Of a stretch of 64,000 bases of DNA, positions 47,144 to 61,998 are shown piece after piece. The translations under genes and the position numbers were made by a program. The stretch comes from Myxococcales bacterium (GTDB lineage Bacteria > Myxococcota_A > Polyangia > Haliangiales > Haliangiaceae), in the NCBI GenBank assembly GCA_016717005.1, contig JADJUF010000007.1:378001-442000 (forward strand), in the 5' to 3' direction. Each line of letters begins with the position of its first letter. Position 1 is the first letter of the stretch. The notes under the pieces are model-generated. The model was given only the letters and a program-made list of their open reading frames with translations, searched no databases and was not told the DNA's origin.

Positions 47144-48274
47144 TCATCGCTCCCAGGTCATCCCGGCGTAGATCAGCTGGCGGCGAAACGACGCGGCGTC
47201 GGCGCCGAGCGCGCCGACGTGGAGCGACCAGCGCAGCTCGGCCTGCCAGCCGCCGCCGAAGCCACGCCCCAGGCGCACCGCCGCGCTCGAGCGCGACTCG
47301 TCGTCGAGCGTCGTGAACAGCTGGTTGGCGATGTCGCGCGCCACCAGCTGCGGCTCGGGGTAGCGATCGAGCTGCCCGGTCACGGTCGCGGTCGCGAACA
47401 CGTGCGCCGGCAGCGGCGTCGTCACCGACCCGATCAGCCGCTGCCGCACGAGCGAGCTGCCGAAGCTGGTCGAGTCGTCGACGGTCAGCTCGTAGGTGAG
47501 CGAGGCGGCGCGGACGCCGGCGTAGCTGACCCGGGCCGACGCCACCTGCACCAGGTCGACGCGGGCGCGATCGCCGGGGCCGAAGCAGCGGATGTCGGGC
47601 ATCGCGCCCGGCGGGCAGCTGTTGCCGTAGGCGAGCCCGCGGTAGCCGCGTCGCTCGACGCGGTAGCCGGCGGTCAGATCGACGGTGCGGTCGTCGGGCC
47701 CGCGCCACAGCCGCTGCGCGAGCGTCGCCGTCAGCGTCGCCCCGGTCCAGTCGAAGTCGCGATCGGGCTTGTAGACCAGGCGCCGCAGGCCGACGGCGAC
47801 GGTCGCGGTGCGGCCGCGATCGTCCGCCAGGATGGCCGAGAGATCCGCGCCGCTCGACGCGAACGCCCGGGCCGAGGTCGCGCCGTCGACCGGGAACACC
47901 TCGTAGTGGGTGGCGCGGGCGCCCAGCGCCAGCTGGTCGCTCGAGCGCCGCAGCGCGGAGGCGTCGACCGAGCCGGTGAGCGCGCTCTCGCTGGCGCCGG
48001 CGTCGGTCACCGCCGAGCGGGTGCCGCCGCCCAGGGCCACGGTCCAGCGCACCCGCCGGGCCCGGCCGCCGCGCACGTCGGCGCCGACCCGGGCCCGCAG
48101 CATCGGCGCCGCGACCGGCGGGGCGTCGACGCTGGTCTCGATCCGCCCGACGTTGGTGTCGTACTCGAGCCCGGCCTCGCCGGTGCCGCGCCAGGTCTCG
48201 GCGACGACCGGCGCCGGCGCGCTCACCGCGCCCGCCACCAGCACCGCCGCGACGACCTGCGCGCGCACGGTCAC
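47144..48274 (-). CDS. Putative outer-membrane beta-barrel protein
   Basis: GTG 48274 overlaps the upstream gene's stop (GTGA), giving 376 residues. The signal peptide is VTVRAQVVAAVLVAGAVSAP followed by AVAE-like cleavage. GEAGLEYDTNVGR opens a series of alternating strands typical of the 'DUF560/surface lipoprotein assembly' style barrel, ending IYAGMTWER with an aromatic-containing terminal strand. One Cys pair lies in SCPPGAMPDIRC. The exact family is uncertain; the outer-membrane location is inferred from strand pattern and signal peptide. Confidence 0.55.
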   Translation of the reverse strand: MTVRAQVVAAVLVAGAVSAPAPVVAETWRGTGEAGLEYDTNVGRIETSVDAPPVAAPMLRARVGADVRGGRARRVRWTVALGGGTRSAVTDAGASESALTGSVDASALRRSSDQLALGARATHYEVFPVDGATSARAFASSGADLSAILADDRGRTATVAVGLRRLVYKPDRDFDWTGATLTATLAQRLWRGPDDRTVDLTAGYRVERRGYRGLAYGNSCPPGAMPDIRCFGPGDRARVDLVQVASARVSYAGVRAASLTYELTVDDSTSFGSSLVRQRLIGSVTTPLPAHVFATATVTGQLDRYPEPQLVARDIANQLFTTLDDESRSSAAVRLGRGFGGGWQAELRWSLHVGALGADAASFRRQLIYAGMTWER

Positions 48275-49248
48275 GGCCGGCGCAGCTCGCGCGCGCGGGC
48301 CTCGATGGCCTGGCGGCGCTTGCGCAGCGTGTCGAGCCGGGTGGCCACCGCGTCCTTGGCCTGGCGCGCGGCCGCGGCCCAGGTGCGCGGATCGTTCGAG
48401 CGATCCGACTGCCGCAGCACGTCGACGGTGCGGGCGTCGACCACCGCCGACAGCGCGGTCGCGAGCTCGCGGCCGCTGGGGCCCTCGGTGGTCACGCCGT
48501 CGGTCGGCGCCGCGGCGCCCGAGTCGACGTTCGCGAACGCGCCGCCCGCGCGCACGGCGACCCGGCGGACGTCGTCGTCCTCGGTCAGCGCCATCGCCTC
48601 GGCGCGCTCGTGTTGCCGGCGCAGCTCGGCGGCCTCGTCGAACTTGTGCGCGCGCTTGTCGAGGCGCGCGACCTCGCCCGCCAGCGCGGCCTCGGCCTCG
48701 CGCAGGGCCGCGACCTGATCGTCGAGCTCCTCGGGGTCGGCCAGCGGATCGAGCGCGTCGTCGGGCAGGACGATCTTCTTGGTCGGCACCGGCGCGGCGT
48801 AGGCGGCCCGGCGCCGCTCGAGCTCGGCCCGGAGCGCCGGCGGCGCGGTCGCGAGCGCGCGGTCGAACGCGACCACGGCCGCGGCCTTGGCGCGCGCCAG
48901 CTCGCCGTCGGCGCGACGGACCTGGTCGGCCAGCGCGGTGAGCGCCTTGGCGGTCTCGAGCGAGGCGGCCAGCTTGCTGCGCAGCGCCCGATCGCGCCGC
49001 CACGACGCCTTCTGGCGCTTGAGCTGATCGATCTCGCCGAGCTCGGCCTCGTAGCGCCGGGTCGACGCCGCGCGCTCGCCAGCGAGCCCGGTCAGGGTCC
49101 GCTGGGCCCGGGCGACCGCGGCGACCGCGACGTCGACCTTCGACGGCGCCTGGGCCACGCGCGGCCGCGGGCCGCCCGCCGTCGCCGCACGCGGAGCGGC
49201 GACCGCGAACGCGGCGACGAGCAGCCAGAGGGACCAGGACCGACGCAC
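48271..49248 (-). CDS. Exported coiled-coil protein
   Basis: GTG 49248 gives 325 residues. A signal peptide (WSLWLLVAAFAVAAPRAATA) precedes about 250 residues of Ala/Arg/Glu-rich coiled coil (VAAVARAQRTLTGLAGERAA, LADQVRRADGELARAKAAAV). It is translationally coupled to the beta-barrel gene, so a periplasmic partner of that barrel is plausible. No known family. Confidence 0.6.
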   Translation of the reverse strand: MRRSWSLWLLVAAFAVAAPRAATAGGPRPRVAQAPSKVDVAVAAVARAQRTLTGLAGERAASTRRYEAELGEIDQLKRQKASWRRDRALRSKLAASLETAKALTALADQVRRADGELARAKAAAVVAFDRALATAPPALRAELERRRAAYAAPVPTKKIVLPDDALDPLADPEELDDQVAALREAEAALAGEVARLDKRAHKFDEAAELRRQHERAEAMALTEDDDVRRVAVRAGGAFANVDSGAAAPTDGVTTEGPSGRELATALSAVVDARTVDVLRQSDRSNDPRTWAAAARQAKDAVATRLDTLRKRRQAIEARARELRRP

Positions 49249-49442
49249 GCCTCGAGTCTAAGCAGCCCGTGTGCCACCGACAACCCCCGAGAACGACGCG
49301 CGTTCCGGCCCGCCGCCGCGGAAAAATCCTGGGCGGGGCGGGCGATCACTCAGAAAACTGTGGGCGCGGGGATCGGGCGCCGGTTCGCTGCCAGGTCCGG
49401 AAACGGCCAGACGGCGCGCCGGTCACCCGCTAGAACCGACCC

Positions 49443-50913
49443 GTGCTCCTCGATCCAGCGGCGTGTCGGCAGGCGGTCATGGCGCGCGATCCGCGCTTCG
49501 ACGGCCGGTTCGTCGTCGCGGTCGCGACCACCGGGATCTACTGCCGCCCGGTGTGCCCGGCGCGGACGCCGCGCGCCGATCGCTGCGCGTACTTCGCGCT
49601 CGCGGCCCAGGCGGAGGCCCAGGGCTATCGCGCGTGCCTGCGGTGCCGGCCCGAGGTCGCGCCCGGCACCGCGGCGGCGGCGGTCGACGCGCGCGCGCAG
49701 CTCGTCGCCGACGCCGTGGCCGCGATCGATCGCGGCTTCCTGATCGAGCGCTCGCAGGAGGAGCTGGCCCGGGAGCTCGGGGTCACCGCGCGGCACCTGC
49801 GGCGCGTGGTCGTGGCGGAGCTCGGGGTCACGCCCAGCCAGCTCGATCGCACGCGTCGGCTCGCGGTCGGCAAGCAGCTCCTGCACGACTCGCGCGCGAG
49901 CCTGGCCGACGTGGCGCTGGCGTCGGGCTTCCGGCAGCGTCCGCCGCTGGAACGCCGCGTTCCGGACCCAGTTCGCGACCACGCCGTCGAGCTTCCGCAA
50001 GCGCGCCGCGACCGCCGCCGCCGACGTCCCGCTGACCGTGCGCCTCGACGCGCGCCCGCCGTTCGCGGGGCGCGCCCTGCTCGACTTCCTGCGCGGCCGC
50101 GCGATCGCCGGCGTCGAGGAGGTCGGCGCCACGACCTACTGGCGCACGGTCGCCGACGGCCCCGGCGGCTGGCTCGAGGTCGAGGTCGTCGACGACGCCG
50201 TCCGCCCGGGCGTGCGGCTGACGATCGCCGCGTCGCTGGCGCCGCGGCTGCTGGCGCTGGTCGCGCGGGTCCGCGCGCTGTTCGACCTCGACGCCGAGCC
50301 GATGGCGATCGGCGCGCACCTCGGGCGCGATCCGCGCCTGGCCGCGGCGCTCGCGGCGGCGCCGGGCCGGCGGGTGCCCGGCGCGTTCGATCCGTTCGAG
50401 GTCGCGGTCCGCACCGTGCTCGGCCAGCAGGTGTCGGTGGCCGCGGCCTCGACCCTGTGCGGCCGGCTGGTGGCGCGGTTCGGGCGGCCGATCGCGACGC
50501 CGCGCCCGGCGCTCACCCACGCCGCGCCCACCGCCGCCGCGCTCGCCGCCGCCACCGTCGACGAGCTGGCCGCGATCGGCCTGCCGCGGGCCCGGGCCGA
50601 GACCGTGCGCGCGCTCGCCCTCGCGGTCGTCGACGGCCGCGTCACCTGGGCCCGCCCGCGCGATCCGGTCGCGGCGATGGCGGCGCTGACCGCCGTGCGC
50701 GGCATCGGCCCGTGGACCGCCAGCTACCTGGCGATGCGCGCGCTCGCGTGGCCCGACGGCTTCCCGGCCGGCGATCTGGTGCTGCAACGCCAGCTCGGCG
50801 TGACCACCGCGGCGGCGGCCGCGGCGGCGGCCGCGCCGTGGCGACCGTGGCGCGCCTACGCGGCGATGCACCTGTGGGCCGGCGCCAGCGCCGGTCGCGC
50901 CCGAGGAGGATGA
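49443..50913 (+). pseudogene. Ada N-terminal-AlkA fusion (alkylation repair), one frameshift
   Basis: From GTG 49443 the first part is an Ada metal-binding domain with Cys 34, 38, 65 and 68 (the phosphotriester-methyl acceptor arrangement) and an AraC-type helix-turn-helix (EELARELGVTARHLRRVVVA). The frame breaks after DVALASGF near 49931-49932, where one extra C seems present. Reading resumes as GSVRRWNAAFRTQFATTPSS, followed by an AlkA domain (VRLDARPPFAGR, GQQVSVAAASTLCGRLVARF, the HhH VRGIGPWTASYLAMRA, and catalytic Asp in PAGDLVL). Repaired, it is a ~490-residue Ada-AlkA regulator-glycosylase as known in other bacteria. It lies just before ogt. The insertion may be a sequencing error. 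Confidence 0.8.
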
Positions 50914-50915
50914 TC

Positions 50916-51389
50916 ATGCTCGCCCACGCCACCCTGCCCTCGCCGATCGGCCCGATCACCGTCGTCGCGTCCCCCGACGCGGTCGTCGCGATCCACCTCG
51001 GCGCCGGCCTGCCGCGCCTCGCCTCCCAGCCGACGCCAGGGCACCCGCTGCTCGACGCCGCGGCCCGCCAGCTGCGCGAGTACTTCGCCGGGGCGCGCCG
51101 GGCGTTCGAGCTGCCGCTCGGCGGCGCCGGCACCGCGTTCCAGCGGGACGTGTGGCGCGCGCTGTGCGCGATCCCGTTCGGCGTCACCTGCGGCTACGCC
51201 GAGCTGGCGGCGCGGCTGGGCCGACCCACCGCCGCCCGCGCGGTCGGCGCCGCCAACGGCAAGAACCCGATCGCGATCGTCGTGCCGTGCCACCGGGTCA
51301 TCGGCAAGGACGGCACGCTCACCGGCTACGCCGGCGGCGTCGCGATCAAGCAGTGGCTGCTCGAGCACGAGGCCCGCGTCGGCCCGTGA
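50916..51389 (+). CDS. ogt: Methylated-DNA-protein cysteine methyltransferase
   Basis: ATG 50916 is chosen over ATG 50910 because AGGAGG (50904-50909) then has proper spacing; the product has 157 residues. The active site IVVPCHRVIG holds the acceptor Cys (near residue 125), and the helix-turn-helix part contains AVGAANGKNP. It transfers methyl or alkyl groups from O6-guanine in one suicide reaction. It begins 2 bp after the Ada-AlkA gene, forming an alkylation-damage operon. Confidence 0.92.
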   Translation: MLAHATLPSPIGPITVVASPDAVVAIHLGAGLPRLASQPTPGHPLLDAAARQLREYFAGARRAFELPLGGAGTAFQRDVWRALCAIPFGVTCGYAELAARLGRPTAARAVGAANGKNPIAIVVPCHRVIGKDGTLTGYAGGVAIKQWLLEHEARVGP

Positions 51390-51399
51390 CCGTGGCGAC

Positions 51400-51545
51400 C
51401 GCGCCGCGGGCCGCTCGATCGCGCGGCCGGCGGCGGCCCGCGGCGATCACGCCGCGGGCCGCGAAGTCGCGCGGCCCGCGGCGGCGCGTGACGCTGGTGA
51501 TCACGCGGCGGCCGCGCGATCGCGAGGCTCGCGTCGCCGCGCGCG
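51400..51545. repeat. Degenerate ~50-bp repeats in a convergent gap
   Basis: CGCCGCGGGCCGC and TCGCGCGGCC(C/G)GCGGCGG recur, partly as inverted copies, between the ogt stop and the stop of the response-regulator gene. CGTGACGCTGGTGATCAC near 51485 is similar to the ogt tail CGTGACCGTGGCGACC, so this may be an older, diverged gene-tail duplication. The palindromic content could also terminate transcription from both sides. Confidence 0.55.
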
Positions 51546-52928
<1,383 letters not shown>

Positions 52929-52991
52929 GCCTGCCCGGCAGCCTAGCCGATCCGCGCCGGCGCCGGTGCCGCCGCGGGCGCCGGCGGGCCG

Positions 52992-54428
<1,437 letters not shown>

Positions 54429-54536
54429 GCGCCTACGCTACCACCGGCGCCGCCAGCACCGGCGCCGCCACCGCCTGCCACATTCGACCAGCGGCCGCGG
54501 CTTGCGACCCGCCGGCGCGGATGCGAACGTCGGGAC

Positions 54537-57887
<3,351 letters not shown>

Positions 57888-58101
57888 CGCGTGGGCGGTG
57901 AGCTGGCCGCTGCGGCGCGCTGCCCGACAGCGCGCGGGCGCGCTGCGCCAGGCGAGCGCGGGCGCGATCGGGTCCGCGCGGGCCCGCTGGGATGGGCATC
58001 CGGGTCGAGCGGGACCCAGGTCGTGGCGGCCGGCGTCGGCGTGCCGCGCACTTGTGGGTGGCACGGGGCGTGAACAGGTGGGCGCGCAAGGAGTCACGCA
58101 C

Positions 58102-58671
58102 ATGAAGACCACGATCGCCCTCGCCACCCTCGCCACGCTCACCCTGACCGCCGCCGCGTGCGGCAAGAAGAAGGACGACGCCGCCGGCAGCAGCGCCAAG
58201 CCCGCCGAGGGCGGGGGCAAGGCCGCCGCGCCCGCCAAGCTCAGCTACAAGAAGGTCGGCGCCACCGGCCTCGAGGCCGAGGTCCCCGACGACGCCAACG
58301 TCGACGACAACAGCGCCAGCGCCGGCTTCCCGTCGGCGACGATCTGGGCCACGCCCACGACGTTCCTGACCGGCGCGTTCTCGGGCGACGACTGGGGGAT
58401 GATCAAGGCGACCTTCGAGGAGTCCAAGACCGGCATCGAGAAGGACGCCGCGATGGTCGGCAAGCTGAAGGGCTTCACCAAGGAGGAGAAGACCGCCGAC
58501 GGCTGGCAGTTCGAGTGGGAGGCGACCTCGATGACCGACTCGCCGGTGTTCGGCATCCAGATCCGCCTGGTCATCGACGGCAAGGCCTGGGACTGCGGCA
58601 CCAACGCCGGCAGCCCGGCCGAGCGCGAGACGGCGATCAAGATCTGCAAGTCGGTCCGCAAGGCCAGCTGA
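58102..58671 (+). CDS. Lipoprotein, unknown function
   Basis: ATG 58102 is preceded by AAGGAG at 9 bases; the product has 189 residues. The signal peptide MKTTIALATLATLTLTAAAC ends in a lipobox, then GKKKDDAAGSSAKPAEGGGK, a disordered linker. The globular part (LSYKKVGATGLEAEVPDDAN, WGMIKATFEESKTGIEKDAA, IQIRLVIDGKAWDCGTNAG) resembles small periplasmic lipoproteins of myxobacteria, but no family was identified. One late Cys pair (DC..IC) is present. Confidence 0.65.
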   Translation: MKTTIALATLATLTLTAAACGKKKDDAAGSSAKPAEGGGKAAAPAKLSYKKVGATGLEAEVPDDANVDDNSASAGFPSATIWATPTTFLTGAFSGDDWGMIKATFEESKTGIEKDAAMVGKLKGFTKEEKTADGWQFEWEATSMTDSPVFGIQIRLVIDGKAWDCGTNAGSPAERETAIKICKSVRKAS

Positions 58672-58753
58672 CCCACGACGTTCAGGCCGGGCGCAGCTCG
58701 GCGCGACCGCCCCGGGGTTGCGCGAGATCTCCGACCTGCTGGATCCCCGCGCC

Positions 58754-58784
58754 CGCGCGACCGCGACGACGTCGCGGTCGCGCG
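58754..58784. terminator. 14-bp perfect hairpin between convergent genes
   Basis: CGCGCGACCGCGAC (58754-58767), loop GAC, and GTCGCGGTCGCGCG (58771-58784). It lies between the lipoprotein stop (58671) and the stop of the minus-strand gene (58822). The stem is long enough to stop RNA polymerase from either side, but there is no T run, so termination is an inference. Confidence 0.5.
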
Positions 58785-58821
58785 CCTCGGCGGCCCCCGG
58801 GGTGCCAGAGCGGCAGCGCGG

Positions 58822-59982
58822 TCAGCGCGGGCGCAGGCGCCACAGCTCGACCCGGTACTCCTGCGCCTCGCCGCCGACGCCGACCGCGCCGTCGGCCTCG
58901 CCGCGCTCGAGCTGATAGCGCCCGGGCGCCAGCGCGAGCTCGAGCACGTCGCGCTTGCGCGGCCTGGCGCCGCGGGCGGCCGCGTCGAGCAAGCGCGCGC
59001 CATCGGCGCCGACCACGAGCGTGCCCGGCGCCGCGGTCCAGCCGGCGCGGCCGCCACGGCCGAGCCGCTCGGCGGCGCCCAGCGCCGACGCCACCAGCTG
59101 GTCGCCGTTCAGGTGGCGCACCACGGCGCCGCCGTCGGGCGACGCCAGCCAGGTCGTCGGCGCCGGCCCGTCGAGGACCAGCGCCTGGGCCGCGGCCTTA
59201 CCGGCGCCGACCGCGACCCAGGTCTGGCCGACGATCCGCTCGTAGTCGTTGGGCTCGCCGCGGGCGATCGCCGAGCGCCCCCGGGCGTCGAACACGCCGA
59301 GCCACGCCTGCGACGCCGCGTGATCGATCAGCAGCACCGAGGTCTCGGCCGGCGTGAGCCAGCGCAGCTTCTTGGCCTGGGCGACCTCTGCCCGCGACGC
59401 CTGGCGCACCGACGCGTCGACCGCGGGCCCGCCGCCGAGCGCCGCGCGCACGTCGGCGAGCACCGTCGCCGGGGTCGTCCCGGCGCGCGCGAACACCAGG
59501 CACTGGACCGCGAACCGGCCGACCGTGGCGTCGGCGTAGATGATCGCGTAGGTGCCGTCGGGGATCGCCGCCGGCAGGCTCCAGAACTCACCGTCGGCGC
59601 GATCGGCGCACATCGCGTACCCGGCGCCGGCGATCGGCCACGCGTCGACCAGCGGCGTCCAGGCCGCGATCGTCGTCAGCGCCTTCTCCGCGGCGACCAG
59701 CCCCTTGTGGGTGGCGGGCAGGAGCGCGGCCGTCGGCCCGCGCACCAGCACGCCGCCGCCCGGGTGCGGCAGCCACTTGCCGGTCAGCCCGCCGGGCAGG
59801 CACAGGAGCGCGGCGCCGCCGACGACGATGACCCGCGGGGCGTCGAGGCCGCGCAGCTGCCCGCGCAGCGGCGCCGCCTTGAGCCCCGCGGTCGCGGTGA
59901 CCGGGCCCAGGACCATCGTCGCCGGATCGCCGCTGCCGCGCAGCCACGCGTGCCACTCGCGCTTCCAGGGCGGCTCTGCCAT
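58822..59982 (-). CDS. Unknown cytoplasmic protein, possibly Imm21-like
   Basis: ATG 59982 (MAEPPWKREWHAWLRGSGDP) gives 386 residues with no signal peptide or membrane helix. Two segments have the feel of Imm21-type immunity proteins: VIVVGGAALLCLPGGLTGKW and ALVLDGPAPTTWLASPDGGA. The similarity is weak and no polymorphic toxin is nearby, so I leave the function open. The ending QEYRVELWRLRPR is a plain strand. Gene context is uninformative. Confidence 0.5.
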   Translation of the reverse strand: MAEPPWKREWHAWLRGSGDPATMVLGPVTATAGLKAAPLRGQLRGLDAPRVIVVGGAALLCLPGGLTGKWLPHPGGGVLVRGPTAALLPATHKGLVAAEKALTTIAAWTPLVDAWPIAGAGYAMCADRADGEFWSLPAAIPDGTYAIIYADATVGRFAVQCLVFARAGTTPATVLADVRAALGGGPAVDASVRQASRAEVAQAKKLRWLTPAETSVLLIDHAASQAWLGVFDARGRSAIARGEPNDYERIVGQTWVAVGAGKAAAQALVLDGPAPTTWLASPDGGAVVRHLNGDQLVASALGAAERLGRGGRAGWTAAPGTLVVGADGARLLDAAARGARPRKRDVLELALAPGRYQLERGEADGAVGVGGEAQEYRVELWRLRPR

Positions 59983-60026
59983 GCCACCATCGTACCAAGC
60001 CAACGATCGCCGCTGGCGCGCCCACG

Positions 60027-61103
60027 CTACGGGAACATCGGCGCGCCGTCGAGGCCCAGGGTCTCGGGCCAGCCGCGCACCAGGTTCAGGCACTGCAGCG
60101 CCTGCCCGGCCGCGCCCTTGACCAGGTTGTCGATCGCGCTCATCGCCAGCACCCGCCCCGAGCGCGGATCGTGGACGACCTGGACGTGGCACCGATTCGA
60201 GCCGCGCACGTACGCGGTGTCGGGGAGCTGGCCGGGCGGCAGCACGTCGACGAACGGCTCGCCGCGATACGCGTCGATCAGCGCGGCGCGGTAGGCGTCG
60301 GTGGTGCGGGCCGGATCGGTCGGCTCGGCGTAGACGCACGCGAGGATCCCGCGCGACATCGGCACCAGGTGCGGCGTGAACAGCACCGCCACCGACGCGC
60401 CGGCCGCGGCCCCGAGCTCCTGCTCGATCTCCGGCGTGTGCCGGTGGCTACCGCCGACCTTGTACGCGCGCAGGCCCTCGGCCGCCTCGGGCAGGTGCGT
60501 CGCCAGGCCCGGGCTGCGGCCGGCGCCCGACGCGCCGCTCTTGGCGTCGACGATCAGGCCGCGCGCGTGCACCAGCCCGGCCGCGAGCAGCGGCGCGATC
60601 GCCAGCGCCGTCGCGGTCGGGTAGCAGCCCGGCACCGCGACCAGCCGCGCACCCGGGAGCTGCGCGCGGTGGCGCTCGGGCAGGCCGTAGACCGCCTCGG
60701 CCAGCAGCGCCGGCGCCGGGTGGACCGGGTGATCGCCGCCGCCGTACCACTGGGCCCAGGTCGCGGCGTCGCGCAGCCGGAAGTCGGCCGACAGATCGAG
60801 CGTGGGCACGCCGCGGGCCACCAGCGCCGCGACCACCGTCGCCGACTCGCCGTGGGGCAGCGCCGCGAACGCGACGTCGGCCGCGGCCGCGACGAGGTCG
60901 GCGTCGAACGCCACGATCGGCAGGTCGAGCTTGCCGGTCAGGTGCGGGAACACCGTCGCCAGGCGCTGGCCGACCGCGCGCCGCGCCGCGATCATCGTGA
61001 TCGTGACGCGCGGGTGGCCGAGCAGGAGGCGCACCAGCTCGGCGCCGGTGTAGCCGGACGCGCCGACGATGGCGACGCGGAGCGGACGATCGGGGGCGGA
61101 CAT
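60027..61103 (-). CDS. argC: N-acetyl-gamma-glutamyl-phosphate reductase
   Basis: This is the third step of arginine synthesis: NADPH reduction of N-acetylglutamyl phosphate. ATG 61103 gives 358 residues, normal for ArgC; the open frame upstream lies opposite another gene and is ignored. The nucleotide-binding start is VAIVGASGYTGAELVRLLLG, the catalytic Cys is in VPGCYPTATALA (near residue 157), AKSGASGAGR follows, and a conserved GGSHRHTPEIEQEL supplies the His. No other arg genes are in the window. Confidence 0.96.
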   Translation of the reverse strand: MSAPDRPLRVAIVGASGYTGAELVRLLLGHPRVTITMIAARRAVGQRLATVFPHLTGKLDLPIVAFDADLVAAAADVAFAALPHGESATVVAALVARGVPTLDLSADFRLRDAATWAQWYGGGDHPVHPAPALLAEAVYGLPERHRAQLPGARLVAVPGCYPTATALAIAPLLAAGLVHARGLIVDAKSGASGAGRSPGLATHLPEAAEGLRAYKVGGSHRHTPEIEQELGAAAGASVAVLFTPHLVPMSRGILACVYAEPTDPARTTDAYRAALIDAYRGEPFVDVLPPGQLPDTAYVRGSNRCHVQVVHDPRSGRVLAMSAIDNLVKGAAGQALQCLNLVRGWPETLGLDGAPMFP

Positions 61104-61163
61104 CGGCCCGAGTGTACTCGCCCGGGCGTTGCGCGCCGCCGCCGGTGGTGCGATGAAGCGACG

Positions 61164-61916
61164 ATGTCCACCGCCGACCTGGCGCTGCTCGCCGCGATGC
61201 TGGGCGCCGGCTTCTTCGTCGAGGCGGTCGCCGGGTTCGGCGGCACCGTGCTCGCGGTGTCGCTGGGGGCGACCCGGTTCCCGATCGCGACGGTGCTCGC
61301 GGTGTTCCTGCCGCTCAACCTGATGCTGTCGGCGTACCTGGCGCTGCGGCACCGCCACGCGATCGCCGGGCGCACGCTCGGCGTCCGGATCGCGCCGGCG
61401 ATGGCGGTCGGCATGGCCGGCGGCACCGCGCTGGCCCTGGTCGTGGCCGCGGATCGCGCCAAGATCGGCTTCGCGGCGCTGGTGATCGTCGTCGCCGCCC
61501 GCGAGCTGGTGCGGCTGGCGCGCCCGAGCGCCACGGCGACCGTGCCGCTGCGCCCGACGATCGCCGCGGTCGTGCTCACCGCCGCCGGCGTGATCCACGG
61601 CTGGTTCGCCACCGGCGGCCCGCTGGTGGTCGCGGTGGCCGCGCGGATGTTCCCGGCCAAGGCGGCGATGCGCGCGACGCTGGCGGTGCTGTGGTTCTCG
61701 CTGAACCTGGTCGTGCTGACGCGCCTGATCGGCCACGGCGATCTGACCGCGACCACGCTGCGCGCGTCGCTGGTGATCGTGCCGGTCCTGGGCGTGGCGC
61801 TCGCCAGCGGCGAGTGGGTCCACCACCGCGTCAGCGAGCGCGGCTTCCGGTGGCTGGTCGCGGCGCTGTTGCTCGGCACCGGCGTGATCCTGTTCGCGCG
61901 CAGCCTGCCGCGGTGA
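61164..61916 (+). CDS. TauE/SafE-family membrane permease
   Basis: ATG 61164 gives 250 residues with seven to eight hydrophobic helices. Hallmarks of the sulfite exporter TauE/SafE family are GFFVEAVAGFGGTVLAVSLG near the start and GVIHGWFATGGPLVVAVAA in the middle, an internal repeat of the same motif. It probably exports a small anion; the substrate is unknown. It is divergent from argC with 60 bp between. A short GCGGCGAC(GCGGCGAC) microrepeat follows the stop. Confidence 0.85.
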   Translation: MSTADLALLAAMLGAGFFVEAVAGFGGTVLAVSLGATRFPIATVLAVFLPLNLMLSAYLALRHRHAIAGRTLGVRIAPAMAVGMAGGTALALVVAADRAKIGFAALVIVVAARELVRLARPSATATVPLRPTIAAVVLTAAGVIHGWFATGGPLVVAVAARMFPAKAAMRATLAVLWFSLNLVVLTRLIGHGDLTATTLRASLVIVPVLGVALASGEWVHHRVSERGFRWLVAALLLGTGVILFARSLPR

Positions 61917-61998
61917 CGCGGCGACGCGGCGACGCGGCGCGCCGGGCACGACAGATCATGTCCACCCGGCCGCGCCCGGATCGGGCGATGCTCGGCCG

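Noticed and set aside
58822..59982. A polymorphic-toxin immunity gene
   Set aside because: Imm21-like phrases are weak and no toxin gene is adjacent, so I only mention the similarity.
61104..61949. N-terminal extension of argC
   Set aside because: This part of the open frame lies opposite the TauE/SafE permease gene; ArgC begins at MSAPDRPLRVAIVGAS with normal family length.
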